Of a stretch of 64,000 nt of DNA, positions 16,889 to 26,320 are shown one piece after another. The DNA comes from Jidongwangia harbinensis (GTDB taxonomy: Bacteria; Actinomycetota; Actinomycetes; Mycobacteriales; Micromonosporaceae). The notes below the pieces were generated by a model. It worked only from the letters and a program-made list of their open reading frames with translations. It made no database searches and was not told the DNA's origin. Position numbers and translations under genes: made by a program. Position 1 is the first letter of the stretch, and each line of letters starts with the position of its first letter. The stretch spans positions 62,001 through 126,000 of the forward strand of contig NZ_JAIWNC010000025.1 in assembly GCF_020216025.1 (NCBI RefSeq). The letters are read 5' to 3'.

Positions 16889-18148
16889 CTAACTCAGGAC
16901 CTCAACCTCGCGCAGCACTTTGCGCCAGGATTCGTCGGGGGTGTCCCGGCCCTGCTCGACCCGGCTGAGGCCGTTGATGATCCGGGTGGCGATCTCGCCG
17001 GTGCGCGGGCCGATGTACTGCGGTTCGAGTCGGGTCACCGAGGTGGCGAAGAACCGGCCGACCGGCGCGTTGTTGAAGAACGGGTTCCGGAAGTCCTTGA
17101 TCACCGGGTCCTTGTACAGGCTCACCGTGGACGGGAAGTTGCCGCTGGCCCGGAACACCGCGGCCTGCTGCTGGGGCGCGGTGAGCCAGACGGCCAGCGC
17201 GGCGGCCTCGGCCGGGTGTTCGGTCTGCTTCGGCACGGTCAGCCAGGAGCCGCCCCAGTTGCCGCCGCCGCCCGGGACCGTCGCCACGTCCCACTGGCCG
17301 GCGGCGTTGCGGGCCTGCTCCTGGATCAGCGTCATCATCCAGGACGGACATGCCAGGGTGGCGAAACTGCCCTGGGCCAGGCCGGCGTTCCAGTCCGAGC
17401 TGAACGCCACCAGCCGGGCCGACAGTCCCCGCTCCAGGGCCTGCGCGGACAGGTCCCAGGCCTTCTTGACGCTGGGATTCGTGCCGACCACGATCGAGTC
17501 CGGGCCGTCGTAGAGGCCGACCTCCTGCTGGCCCAGCACCGAGCGGAACATCGAGGTCGGGCCGTCCATCCAGCCGACGTCCGGCACCTGCTGCTTGAAC
17601 CGGGCACCGGTCTCGATGTACTTCTCCCAGCTCGGCCAGAGCTTGGCGACCTCGGTCCGGTCGACCGGCAGTCCGGCCCGGGTGAACAGGTCGCGGCGGT
17701 AGCACATCGCCATGCCGCCGACGTCGGTGCCGAGACCGATCACCCGGCCGTCGGCCGACGTGCCGAAGTTCCACTTCCAGTCCGGCCAGCCGGACTTGAG
17801 CGTGGCGGCCCCGTACGTGTTGAGGTCGATGAACCGGTTCGGGGCCGCGGTGAACTGGCCCAGCCAGCCCTCCTCGACCGCCTCGACGTCCGCCGCGCCG
17901 GTGTTGGTGGCCAGGTGCGCGGCCAGGTTCTTGTGGTGGTCCTCGGCGCGGGTGACCCGCTCCACGATGCGGATGCCGGGATTCGCGGCCTCGTACTCGC
18001 GGTACAGCTGGTCGTACCCGAACTCGCCGAAGGTGCCCACGGTGAGCCGTATCCGGCCGTCGTCGGAGTCACCGCAACCGGCCAGCGGCGCCGGGAGAAC
18101 GAGCGCGACGAAGGTGCAGAGGAACACTCTCAGGCGTCGACTTACCAC
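16889..18148 (-). CDS. Sugar ABC transporter substrate-binding lipoprotein
   Basis: A 419-residue extracellular solute-binding protein of the type 1 (MalE-like) family. The lipobox LAGC places the lipidated cysteine at residue 25 after a hydrophobic signal. IRLTVGTFGEFGYDQLYREYEAANPGI, and later DVGGMAMCYRRDLF, are typical of the family. The GTG at 18148 was chosen for GGAAAGG about 9 nt upstream; an ATG at 18184 is possible. First gene of the importer operon and divergent from the GH6 gene, so cello-oligosaccharides are a reasonable guess for the substrate but unproven. Confidence 0.9.
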   Translation of the reverse strand: MVSRRLRVFLCTFVALVLPAPLAGCGDSDDGRIRLTVGTFGEFGYDQLYREYEAANPGIRIVERVTRAEDHHKNLAAHLATNTGAADVEAVEEGWLGQFTAAPNRFIDLNTYGAATLKSGWPDWKWNFGTSADGRVIGLGTDVGGMAMCYRRDLFTRAGLPVDRTEVAKLWPSWEKYIETGARFKQQVPDVGWMDGPTSMFRSVLGQQEVGLYDGPDSIVVGTNPSVKKAWDLSAQALERGLSARLVAFSSDWNAGLAQGSFATLACPSWMMTLIQEQARNAAGQWDVATVPGGGGNWGGSWLTVPKQTEHPAEAAALAVWLTAPQQQAAVFRASGNFPSTVSLYKDPVIKDFRNPFFNNAPVGRFFATSVTRLEPQYIGPRTGEIATRIINGLSRVEQGRDTPDESWRKVLREVEVLS

Positions 18149-18539
18149 TAAGAGTTGCCTTTCCACGTACCGCTCTGACGACATATGCGACCTAGTCAAC
18201 ACCGTCCGCCACCGCCACTGGAACCACCACGGGGTGTTGGTCCAGGAAAAAGGGCCGTTCGGCGTAGTAACGGCTGGTGACGGAAGGTGACGAGCCCGAG
18301 AAGTTCGCCGGCCGCTCCACCGCCATCCCATCGCATCCCCACCTCCACCCCTCCGGCCCACGTCGCGACGCGAGAGAACGCTGCCACTCCGGAGGGTTTT
18401 CCGGTGCCGAACAGTCCGATATACGGCACCGAGTTCCGCGGAATCACCATCTCATATCACGCCCCGTAATGGAGTGATTGCCGAACAACGACTTTTGAGA
18501 CTAAGCTAAGCCATTGATGTCTATGGATGGGGGATGGTA
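18149..18539. other. Divergent intergenic region, 391 bp, between importer operon and GH6 gene
   Basis: It must contain two promoters. I saw no CebR-type 14-bp palindrome. A 10-bp perfect palindrome, CGTCGCGACG, lies at 18361-18370, and CTGGAACCACCAC/GGTGTTGGTCCAG forms an imperfect dyad at about 18219-18246. No gene is convincing. Confidence 0.4.
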
Positions 18540-19973
18540 ATGCCACGTCTGTCGACCGCGCTGCTCGCGGCCGCCGTCATGGTCGCCGCCTCGGCGCCGG
18601 CACCCGCGAACGCACGGTCCGGCGGACAACCGTCACCCCGGGCGACCGAGCGGGCCGAGAATCCGTACGCCGGAGCGGCCGGCTACCGCAACGCCGACTG
18701 GGCGGCCCGGGTGATGGAGACCGCCGCCGGCACGGCCGACCCGGTCGCCGCGGCCCGGATGACCGCCGTGGCCGACCAGCCCACCGCGGTCTGGCTCCGG
18801 TCCATCTCCGAGGTCGGCGGGCTGCGCCGGCACCTCGACGCGGCGGTCGCCCAGCAGTCCCGCGAGGGCCGGCCGGTGGTGCTCACGCTGGTGCTGCACA
18901 ACCTGCCCAACCGCGAGTGCGGCCGGCGCGCCGGCAGCGAGCTACGCATCACCGACGACGGCCTGGCCCGCTACCGCACCGAGTACGTCGACCCGATCGC
19001 CGCCACCCTCGCCGCCCCCGAGTACGCCGGCCTGCGGATCGCCGCGGTGGTGGAACCGGAATCCATCTCGCGGCTGATCCGGTTCACCGGCCCGTTCCCC
19101 GACGCGCACCAGGACTGCGAGGAGGCGGAGCGGACCGGCGCCTACGCGGACGGCATCGCGTACGCGCTCGAGCGGCTGCAGGCCGTCCGCACCGTGTACA
19201 CCTACCTGGACATCGGCAGCGCCGCCACGCTGGGCTGGGAGGTGACCCAGATCGAGTTGCTGGATCGGCTGGTCGCGATCGCCGCGCGCACCCCGGCCGG
19301 GCTCGGCGGCGTCGACGGGTTCGCCAGCAACGTCGCCGACTACGTGCCGGACGACGAACCCTTCATCGACCTCACCGCGACGATCGCCGGCGCCTCGCTG
19401 CGGTGGACCCGGTTCTACGACTGGACCCTGTACGCCGACGAGACCGACTACACCACGGCGATCCGGGCCGCACTCGTCGCCCGCGGGTTCGACGAACGGG
19501 TCGGCATCCTGACGGACACCTCCCGCAACGGGTGGGGCGGACCGGCCCGGCCCACCGCGCCGAGCCGGTCGACCAGCGTCGACACGTACGCCAACGAGAG
19601 CCGGATGGACCGGCGCCTCACCCGCAGCTACCACTGGTGCAACCAGGCCGGCGCCGGCCTGGGCGCCCGGCCCGCCGCCGGCACCGTGCCGGGCCTGCAC
19701 GCGTACGCGTGGATCAAGCCGCCCGGCGAGTCGGACGGCTGGGGCGAGGTGCCCGCGGGAGCGCCCCGCCCGGAGCACTACGAGCAGTACTGCGACCCGA
19801 ACACCTCGGTGCCGTGCTGCCGCGGCTCGGCCTGGCGCAGCAACGCGCTGCCGGGCGCCCCGCCGGCCGGTGGCTGGCACCGCGAACAGTTCGTCCAGCT
19901 GGTGGCCAACGCCTACCCACCGGTGGCGTCTCCCCCGGCCGGCTCTCCGGGCGCCGGGAAACGGGGCCGGTAG
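18540..19973 (+). CDS. Secreted glycoside hydrolase family 6 protein with altered catalytic motifs
   Basis: A 477-residue exported protein with signal MPRLSTALLAAAVMVAASAPAPANA and no carbohydrate-binding module. The GH6 core is clear: PYAGAAGYRNADW, DQPTAVWL, YLDIGSAATLGWE, TDTSRNGWGG and WIKPPGESDGWGE. The two acidic loops are changed, though: the family RDC motif reads NREC, and the EPD of the catalytic acid reads EPE. Cellulose chain cleavage by inversion is the family activity. The ATG at 18540 has GGATGGGGG 7 nt upstream; ATG at 18534 is too close to it. The last 61 bp overlap the opposite-strand membrane gene. Confidence 0.88.
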   Translation: MPRLSTALLAAAVMVAASAPAPANARSGGQPSPRATERAENPYAGAAGYRNADWAARVMETAAGTADPVAAARMTAVADQPTAVWLRSISEVGGLRRHLDAAVAQQSREGRPVVLTLVLHNLPNRECGRRAGSELRITDDGLARYRTEYVDPIAATLAAPEYAGLRIAAVVEPESISRLIRFTGPFPDAHQDCEEAERTGAYADGIAYALERLQAVRTVYTYLDIGSAATLGWEVTQIELLDRLVAIAARTPAGLGGVDGFASNVADYVPDDEPFIDLTATIAGASLRWTRFYDWTLYADETDYTTAIRAALVARGFDERVGILTDTSRNGWGGPARPTAPSRSTSVDTYANESRMDRRLTRSYHWCNQAGAGLGARPAAGTVPGLHAYAWIKPPGESDGWGEVPAGAPRPEHYEQYCDPNTSVPCCRGSAWRSNALPGAPPAGGWHREQFVQLVANAYPPVASPPAGSPGAGKRGR

Positions 19974-20638
19974 CCGCGGCGGAACCGGCGGACCCGGCGG
20001 TAGAACAGCGTGCCCAGAGCCGTGGCGACGCCGAGCGCCACGGCCACCCCGATCCCCACCTGGATCGGGACCGCCGCGCCGAGCGCGTCCCCGACAATCG
20101 CGCCGAAGACGCCGCCGACCAGCGCCTCGATGGTGCCGACGACCACCGGTGAGCCGGCCAGCAGGTGACCGACACCGACCCGTCGCCGGAAGCTGTAGGT
20201 CTGCAGCATGCCCTCCTCGTCGTCGTGGTGCCCGGTGACGAGGAAACGCTCCAGGTCGGGCGCGAGTTCCAGATAGCCGCGCCGCACCCGGTTCATGCCG
20301 ATCACCAGCCAGGCGTCCTCGATGTCCGCCTCCACCAGCCGGAGGAACGTCGCGAGGCCGACGAACAGCACGAGCGGCAGCACGATCAGCGCGACGATGC
20401 GGAAGCTGTCGTCGAAGCCGGAGGCCTGCACCACCAGGGACAGCGCGACCACGGTGGCGGAGAGGATGGTGAGGAACGTACCGGTCCGGCTGAAGATCTC
20501 CTGCCAGACGGCGCTCCGGGTGGTGAGCAGACTCCAGTGTTCCGCGGTCAGGATCTGCGCCCGTAGCAGGGCCGGGTCGTCACGGCCCTCCGGTGACGGC
20601 GGCCGGTGGCCGGGATGGTGCGTCACGATCTTCCTCAC
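19913..20638 (-). CDS. Four-helix membrane protein of unknown function, linked to a two-component system
   Basis: A 241-residue protein. About 40 polar residues with an amphipathic stretch (LLTTRSAVWQEIFSR) precede two closely spaced helices (about 50-105). A soluble loop with GHHDDEEGMLQ follows, then two more helices and a basic tail (YRRVRRFRRGYRPRF). I do not recognise the family. The GTG start overlaps the response-regulator stop by 4 bp, so it is the third gene of the kinase-regulator operon and probably a partner or target of that system. Its 3' end overlaps the GH6 gene by 61 bp in antisense. Confidence 0.75.
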   Translation of the reverse strand: MRKIVTHHPGHRPPSPEGRDDPALLRAQILTAEHWSLLTTRSAVWQEIFSRTGTFLTILSATVVALSLVVQASGFDDSFRIVALIVLPLVLFVGLATFLRLVEADIEDAWLVIGMNRVRRGYLELAPDLERFLVTGHHDDEEGMLQTYSFRRRVGVGHLLAGSPVVVGTIEALVGGVFGAIVGDALGAAVPIQVGIGVAVALGVATALGTLFYRRVRRFRRGYRPRFPAPGEPAGGDATGG

Positions 20639-21291
20639 CTGGCATCGGTACGGGGGACGAGCAGCCGGCGATGGAACGCCTCGGTGACCGCGGCGGCCCG
20701 GTCGCCGACGCCCAGCTTGCCGTAGATGTTGAGCAGGTGGGACTTGACCGTCGCCTCGGTGATGAACAGCTGCGCCGCCGCCTCCCGGTTGGTGGCGCCG
20801 GCCGCCACCAACCGGAGCACGTCGAGTTCCCGCTCGCTGAGCGGCCCCGGGGCGGGCGAGCGCACCCGGCTCATCAGCAGCGCCGCCGCCGACGGCGCGA
20901 GCACCGCCTCGCCCCGGGCCGTGGCCCGGACCGCCCGCAGCAGTTCGTCCCGGGGTGCGTCCTTGAGCAGGTAACCGGTGGCGCCCGCCTCGATCGCGGG
21001 CAGGACGTGGCTGTCGGTGTCGTACGTGGTGAGCACCAGCACGTGCGCGCCGCCGCCGCGCGCGACCAGCTCCCGGATCGCGGAGACGCCGTCCCCGCCG
21101 GGCATGCGCAGATCCATCAGGATCACGTCCGGACGCAGCGTCCCGGCGAGCCGGACCGCCTCGTTCCCGCCGGTCGCCTCGCCCACTACGGCGAACTCCG
21201 GTTCGCGCGCGAACATGCTGCTCAACCCGTCCCGGACCACCGGGTGGTCGTCGACGACGAGCAACCGGATCACCGGGCCGGGGCGGTTCAT
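20635..21291 (-). CDS. NarL/FixJ-type response regulator
   Basis: A 218-residue regulator. The receiver domain has VVDDH, phospho-acceptor aspartate 60 in DVILMDLRMPG, TTYDTD and the lysine in YLLKDAP. The LuxR-type helix-turn-helix follows (LSERELDVLRLVAAGATNREAAAQLFITEATVKSHLLNIYGKL). The start overlaps the histidine kinase stop (ATGA), and its own stop overlaps the membrane-protein start. Target genes are unknown. Confidence 0.95.
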   Translation of the reverse strand: MNRPGPVIRLLVVDDHPVVRDGLSSMFAREPEFAVVGEATGGNEAVRLAGTLRPDVILMDLRMPGGDGVSAIRELVARGGGAHVLVLTTYDTDSHVLPAIEAGATGYLLKDAPRDELLRAVRATARGEAVLAPSAAALLMSRVRSPAPGPLSERELDVLRLVAAGATNREAAAQLFITEATVKSHLLNIYGKLGVGDRAAAVTEAFHRRLLVPRTDAR

Positions 21292-22535
21292 CCGGAGGAT
21301 CCGGCCCGGGCGGCGGGGACGCGGGCGGAGATGCCGGTGCCGGTGCCGGGTTCCGACTCGACCTGCAGTGTCCCGGCCAGGCCCTCGATCCGTTGCCGCA
21401 TCGCGACCAGGCCGAACCCGGGGCCGGTGGCCCGGGGACCCAGCCGGGCCGGGTCGAAGCCGCCGCCGTCGTCCCGCACGTCCAGCGCCACCTCCTGGTC
21501 CAGGTAGGACAGGGTCACGCCGACCCGGGTCGCCCGGGCGTGCTTGGCCACGTTGGCCAGCGCCTCCTGGGCGGCCCGGAGCAGGGCCACCTCGGCCTCC
21601 GGCCGCAGGGGCCGCGCGGTGCCGGTGGTGGTGACCCGCACCGGGATCGCGTGCAGCGCCGACCAGCGGCCGGCCACGCCGGCCAGCGCCTCACCGAGCC
21701 GGGCCGTCCGCAGCGGCTCGGGACGCAGCGCGTGCACCGACCGCCGCGCCTCGGACAGGCTCTCCCGGGCCAGTCCGGTCGCCACGGCCACGTGCCGGCG
21801 CCACTCCGCCGGATCGTCGCCGGCGTGCTCGGCCGCACGGAGCTGGCTGATGATGCCGGTGAGTCCCTGCGCCAGGGTGTCGTGGATCTCCCGGGCCATC
21901 CGCTGCCGTTCGTCGTGCACGCCGGCCGCCCGGGCCTGCGCCACCAGCTGCTCCTGCAGGGCCGCGTTCTCCGCCGACGCCGCCCGCAGCCGGCGGTTCG
22001 CGTCGCGCGCCTCGTCCAGCGCCCGCATCCGCTCCTCGTTGCGCAGCTCGCCGCGCCGGGCGAACCAGGCGAAGCTGCACATCGGGATCACGTTCGCGGC
22101 CAGGACGGCGGCATAGGTCAGCAGCCCGACCGCCGTGCTCCGGTCCACGGCGTACGCCTGGGCGGTGCCCGCCACGATCGCCACCGCGGCGACCCCGGCC
22201 TGCCGCCCCGGCCAGGGCAGGACCCGGAACGCGAAGACGTAGGCGGCCGGCGAGAAGAACCCGAACCACGGGGCCCGCGCCACCAGGACGGCGAAGATCC
22301 CGAGCAGGACGGCGCAGAACACCGTCATCACCCGGGGACTGCTCCGCCAGCCGGGCCGTAGCGTGTAGACCCCGAGAATCCACGCCGCGGCCAGCGCGCA
22401 CAGGACCAGCTCGGGCACCGGGGACTGGCCGAACGAACGCCGGACGGCCACCGTGACCACCGCCAGGACCGCCAGGAGGGTGTACGGCACGACGCCGGTC
22501 ACCACCGACGACCGGCCCGCCCCGGCACCGTCCAC
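21288..22535 (-). CDS. Sensor histidine kinase (HPK7/NarX-like)
   Basis: A 415-residue membrane kinase. Five or six helices fill residues about 12-165 with almost no extracytoplasmic loops, the intramembrane-sensing type. A coiled coil (about 170-215) leads to the dimerisation helix QRMAREIHDTLAQGLTGII with the phosphorylated histidine. The ATPase motifs are EALANVAKHARA and DDGGGFD. The GTG at 22535 was chosen for GGGAGGAG 6 nt upstream; the much longer open frame is spurious. Co-translated with the response regulator. The stimulus is likely membrane stress, by analogy with this architecture. Confidence 0.92.
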   Translation of the reverse strand: MDGAGAGRSSVVTGVVPYTLLAVLAVVTVAVRRSFGQSPVPELVLCALAAAWILGVYTLRPGWRSSPRVMTVFCAVLLGIFAVLVARAPWFGFFSPAAYVFAFRVLPWPGRQAGVAAVAIVAGTAQAYAVDRSTAVGLLTYAAVLAANVIPMCSFAWFARRGELRNEERMRALDEARDANRRLRAASAENAALQEQLVAQARAAGVHDERQRMAREIHDTLAQGLTGIISQLRAAEHAGDDPAEWRRHVAVATGLARESLSEARRSVHALRPEPLRTARLGEALAGVAGRWSALHAIPVRVTTTGTARPLRPEAEVALLRAAQEALANVAKHARATRVGVTLSYLDQEVALDVRDDGGGFDPARLGPRATGPGFGLVAMRQRIEGLAGTLQVESEPGTGTGISARVPAARAGSSG

Positions 22536-22601
22536 CCGCGCTCCTCCCGTCCCGCTGTTCAGCGTAGGTGAATTCCCTCCGGATCGATGAACCCGTCTTG
22601 T

Positions 22602-22607
22602 TACCGT
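22602..22607 (+). promoter_or_regulatory. -10 element (TACCGT) of a probable leaderless promoter
   Basis: TACCGT ends 6 nt before the ATG at 22614, and no ribosome binding site precedes that start. No -35 match is seen at the expected distance. Confidence 0.4.
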
Positions 22608-22613
22608 GCCGGA

Positions 22614-24044
22614 ATGCCTGCTCCCCGCCTCCTCCTGCCGCGATCCACACCGGCCGCCTCGGGGCTGTCGTCGCGCGCGGTCGCCGCACTGCTGGACCGG
22701 CTCGAAGCGCAGTCCGTCGAGTGTCACTCCCTCATGGTCGTCCGCCACGGCCACGTCGTCGCCGAGGGCTGGTGGGCGCCCTATTCGGCCGACCGCCCGC
22801 ACCTGCTGTACTCGGTGACCAAATCGTTCACCGCGATGGCCGTGGGACTGGCCGTCGCCGACGGGCTGCTCGCGCTGGACGACCGGGTGGTGGACGTGCT
22901 GCCCGACCACGTGCCGGCCGACATCGCAGAGCAGGGTCGCCGCCTCACCGTGCACCACCTGCTGTCCATGACGACCGGGCACCGCACCGACAGCCTCGAC
23001 GAGGCCTGGCGACGGCAACCGGACGACCTGGTGAAGGGCTTCCTGCGGGTGCCGTTCCCGGAACCCGAGGGCACCTGGCACGCGTACGACAATCCGACCA
23101 CCTTCGTCCTGGCCCGGATGGTGGAACGGGTCACCGGCCGGGGCCTGCCGGAGTTCCTTGACGACCGCCTCTTCACGCCGATGGGCGTCGACCACGCCGA
23201 ATGGGACCGGGTGGGCAGTGGGGCCGCGTTCGGATTTCACGGACTCCACCTCACCACCGAGGCCGTCGCCGCCTTCGGCGAGCTGCTGCTGCGCGGCGGC
23301 CGGTGGGGCGACCGGCAACTCGTGCCGCGCGAATGGGTCGAACTCGCGACCACCCGGCAGATCGGGACCCAGCAGATCGAGGGCTGGTCGGAGAACCCCG
23401 ATTCGCTGTGCGGGTACGGATACCAGTTCTGGATGTCCCGGCACGGTTACCGCGGTGACGGCGCCTACGGCCAGTTCTGTCTGGTCGTACCGTCGCACGA
23501 TCTGGTGGTGGTGGTGACCAGCGCGGTGCCGCAGGGTGAGGCGGTGCTCGGCCCGGTGTGGGACTGTCTGCTGCCCGGCCTGGACCGGGCGGGAAGCGCG
23601 CGGGACGACGAGGCGCTCGCCGAGCGTCTGCGCCGGCTGTCGCTCGCGCCGGTGCCCGGTTCGGCCGCACCGGAGCGTTCCGCCCGGGCGAGCCTCGACG
23701 CCTCCGCCGAGGGTTCGGCCCTGCCCGGCGGCACCGCGGTGACCGTCGACCCGGCGGACGGTGGGTGGCTGGTGCGGCTCGGGCCGACGCCGGCCGTCGC
23801 GGTGGGCCACGGCGAGTGGCGGGAGAGCGCGCCGCTGGGCCGCCCGGTCGTGGCGACCGGCGCGTGGCAGGGCGGCACGTTCGTCGCCGACCTCTACCTC
23901 ATCACCACCCCGCACCGGGTCCGGCTGCGGGTCGACGCCGGCGCGGGGACGGCGACGGCGACGTGGAACCTGGTGCCGATGACCGGACCCGACCTGACGT
24001 TGCACCTGAGGTCGCCGCTGATGACCCGGCCCGACGTCCGGTAG
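22614..24044 (+). CDS. Serine hydrolase, class C beta-lactamase/esterase family
   Basis: A 476-residue protein with no obvious signal peptide. The catalytic SxxK is SVTK in LLYSVTKSFTAMAVGLAV, and the YxN tyrosine is in WHAYDNPTTFVLARMVERVTG. Further family features are LLSMTTGH and YGYQFWMSRHG. A C-terminal beta domain of about 140 residues follows the hydrolase. The family includes esterases, D-aminopeptidases and penicillin-binding-like proteins; lack of a signal argues against a true beta-lactamase. The ATG at 22614 fits a leaderless transcript; ATG at 22587 is an alternative. Divergent from the kinase operon. Confidence 0.85.
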   Translation: MPAPRLLLPRSTPAASGLSSRAVAALLDRLEAQSVECHSLMVVRHGHVVAEGWWAPYSADRPHLLYSVTKSFTAMAVGLAVADGLLALDDRVVDVLPDHVPADIAEQGRRLTVHHLLSMTTGHRTDSLDEAWRRQPDDLVKGFLRVPFPEPEGTWHAYDNPTTFVLARMVERVTGRGLPEFLDDRLFTPMGVDHAEWDRVGSGAAFGFHGLHLTTEAVAAFGELLLRGGRWGDRQLVPREWVELATTRQIGTQQIEGWSENPDSLCGYGYQFWMSRHGYRGDGAYGQFCLVVPSHDLVVVVTSAVPQGEAVLGPVWDCLLPGLDRAGSARDDEALAERLRRLSLAPVPGSAAPERSARASLDASAEGSALPGGTAVTVDPADGGWLVRLGPTPAVAVGHGEWRESAPLGRPVVATGAWQGGTFVADLYLITTPHRVRLRVDAGAGTATATWNLVPMTGPDLTLHLRSPLMTRPDVR

Positions 24045-24057
24045 CGGGCCGGGCGGT

Positions 24058-25650
24058 TCAGGCCGGCGGCTCGACCGACAGCGCATGGCGGAAGACCCCG
24101 CGCGGGTCCCAGCGGGCCTTGACCCGCTGCAGGCGCGGGTAGTTGTCCTTGTAGTACAGCGTGTGCGCCGGCACCCCCGAGGTGTTCCACCTCGGATCGG
24201 CGAGGTCGGCGTCCGGGTAGTTGATGTACGAGCCGTCGTCGACGTCGCCGGGCACCGGGACGCCGCCGGTGTCGGCGTACACGTCGCGGTAGAACGCCCG
24301 GATCCAGGACAGCCGGGCGGCGTCGTCGGCCTCGTCCGCCCAGGTGGTCTGGTAGACCGCCTTCATCACCACGTCGCGCTGGGCGATCGCGGTGTCCCCC
24401 GGCGGCACCGCGCGCACCTGGCCGCCGTACCCGATCAGCAGCATGCCGGAGTCCGGGCCGCCGGTGTCGTTCGTCAGATGACGGTGCACCGCGGCGATCT
24501 GCCGGTCGGCCGGCGACCGGCGCAGATAGCCGGCCTTGATCTTGTAGCGGCGGGTCGCCGCGTCGCCGGACTCCCCCGTGCCCGGCCAGGTCATCCGGTG
24601 CAGCCACGGCATCGTCCGCCGGGCGGTGAAGATCGGTGCGACACCGGCACCGGCGGTGACCACGGACTCGAAGTCGGTGACCAGGCCGTCCGCGCCGGGG
24701 CGGTCGGCGTCGATCTGCGCGACCAGCGTGACGTATCCGGCGCTGCGGTGCGACAGCAGGAAGAGCCCGTAGAGGTCGGCGGCCGGGACGCCCGGGGCGC
24801 TGTGCTGCTCGTGCCAGCGGCCGAAGTTGCGCACCAGCGTGCCGAACGCCGGCTCGCCCGTGCCCTCCCAGGGCAGGGCCACCACGCTCTCCAGCATCCG
24901 CTGCGGTGACGCCGGCAGCAGCCGGGACGGGTCGCCGGTGGCGCCGGGGGTACGCAGCCAGTAGCGGGTGACCACGCCGAAGTTGCCGCCGCCACCGCCG
25001 GTGTGCGCCCACCACAGGTCGCGGTGCGGATCGTCCGGCTCCCGGGTGGCGACCACGGCCCGGGCGGTGCCGTCCCGGTCGACCACCACCACCTCCACGG
25101 CGTACAGATGGTCCACCACCGAGCCGTACCGGCGGGACAGCGGCCCGTACCCGCCGCCGGCGAAGTGCCCGCCGGCGCCCACGCCCGGACAGCCGCCCCC
25201 GGGGATCGTCACGCCCCAGCCCTGGAACAGCGTCCGGTACACCTGGCCGAGTGTGGCCCCCGGCTGCACCGCGAACGCCCGCATGCCGGCGTCGTAGCCG
25301 ACCGCGTCCATCGGCGAGACGTCGAGCAGCGTCCGCACCGCCGGGTCGGCGGTGAAGTTCTCGAAGCAGTGGCCGCCGCTGCGCACCGCGACCCGCCGAC
25401 CGGCCCGCACCGCGTCGGCCACCGCGCGTACCACCTGATCGGTCGAGGCGACCACCCGGATCTCGTCCGGCCGGCCGGCGAACCGGAAGTTGTTGCCGCG
25501 CAGCAGGCTCTCGTACCGCGGGTCGCCCGGCCGGATCCGCACCGGCCCGAACGCCGGCGGCCCGGCCCCGGCCGCGGGACCGGGCGTCCCCGCCGCCCAG
25601 CCGGCCCCCGCCACCGCGCCCGCGCCCGCGAGCAGCGCCCGACGACTCAC
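24058..25650 (-). CDS. Tat-exported FAD-linked oxidase (BBE-type, bicovalent flavin)
   Basis: A 530-residue oxidoreductase of the berberine-bridge/glucooligosaccharide-oxidase family. The N-terminus VSRRALLAGAGAVAGAGWA is a twin-arginine signal. The FAD domain shows RSGGHCFENF, with the histidine expected to bind flavin, and GGGCPGVGAGGHFAGGGYGPLSRRYG, with the cysteine of the second covalent link. The BBE tail includes WNTSGVPAHTLYYKDNYPRLQRVKARWDP. The substrate could be an oligosaccharide or aromatic alcohol. The GTG at 25650 has GGAG 9 nt upstream; an ATG at 25674 would add eight residues. Confidence 0.87.
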   Translation of the reverse strand: MSRRALLAGAGAVAGAGWAAGTPGPAAGAGPPAFGPVRIRPGDPRYESLLRGNNFRFAGRPDEIRVVASTDQVVRAVADAVRAGRRVAVRSGGHCFENFTADPAVRTLLDVSPMDAVGYDAGMRAFAVQPGATLGQVYRTLFQGWGVTIPGGGCPGVGAGGHFAGGGYGPLSRRYGSVVDHLYAVEVVVVDRDGTARAVVATREPDDPHRDLWWAHTGGGGGNFGVVTRYWLRTPGATGDPSRLLPASPQRMLESVVALPWEGTGEPAFGTLVRNFGRWHEQHSAPGVPAADLYGLFLLSHRSAGYVTLVAQIDADRPGADGLVTDFESVVTAGAGVAPIFTARRTMPWLHRMTWPGTGESGDAATRRYKIKAGYLRRSPADRQIAAVHRHLTNDTGGPDSGMLLIGYGGQVRAVPPGDTAIAQRDVVMKAVYQTTWADEADDAARLSWIRAFYRDVYADTGGVPVPGDVDDGSYINYPDADLADPRWNTSGVPAHTLYYKDNYPRLQRVKARWDPRGVFRHALSVEPPA

Positions 25651-25847
25651 CTGATTGCGCTCCACGTCACCCATCCCCGCACCGTGCCAGCGACGCGACC
25701 GGGCGGGCATCCGCCGTCCTTCCGGGCCGGCGGCTGAATCACGTCCCCACCGGACGGTGGACCCGGACCCACCGGCCGGCGGACACGAAGTCCGTCGATG
25801 GACTCCCCCGGCGTGGGAGCCTGGACACCCGACTGCAGGAGGGCACT

Positions 25848-26138
25848 GTGAACGTCGCCGACACGGTCACCATCCACGTCACGGTGTCCTATCCCGGCCC
25901 GGAGACGCCCGCCTTCCTCACCTGGTCCGGCCCGGTGCCGTGGCCGTCGCTGCCGCGCCCCGGCGACGCCTGGGTGTGCTGCCCGGACGTGGTCTACCGG
26001 ACCCGGTTCGAGACGGTCTCGTTCCGCGGCCCGCAGGGCACCCGCGAGGCGGTCCTGATCAAGGCGACGGTGCCGTTCGCGCAGGCCGCGCATCTGATCG
26101 AGGTCCACGACTTCGCCGCCGCGGAGGACACCGAGTAG
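25848..26138 (+). CDS. Small protein of unknown function
   Basis: A 96-residue protein starting with GTG and a strong GGAGGG site. It begins MNVADTVTIHVTVSYPG, has the tryptophan/proline-rich LTWSGPVPWPSLPRPGD, a CC pair and an acidic end (DFAAAEDTE). No signal or helix; probably an all-beta domain. I do not recognise the family. It stands alone between the oxidase and the GntR operon. Confidence 0.7.
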   Translation: MNVADTVTIHVTVSYPGPETPAFLTWSGPVPWPSLPRPGDAWVCCPDVVYRTRFETVSFRGPQGTREAVLIKATVPFAQAAHLIEVHDFAAAEDTE

Positions 26139-26320
26139 CACGTCCCGTTCCAGCATGCGGACGCCGGAGGTGGCGTAACGCCCGGCCCCGGCCGGGTTTC
26201 CGCAGATCCGGGGCCCTGCACACGCTCCGCGCGGGTGGCGGAGGCCGGCGCACCTTCCCCATCTCCTATGAGCTTTGTATGGTTCGCAGGAGCGGCTCGG
26301 CCGGGAAGGGAGGGACCAGG

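Noticed and set aside
16889..19973. Calling the sugar importer cebEFG
   Set aside because: The adjacent GH6 gene makes cellobiose tempting, but no CebR gene, CebR-type palindrome or beta-glucosidase gene is present.
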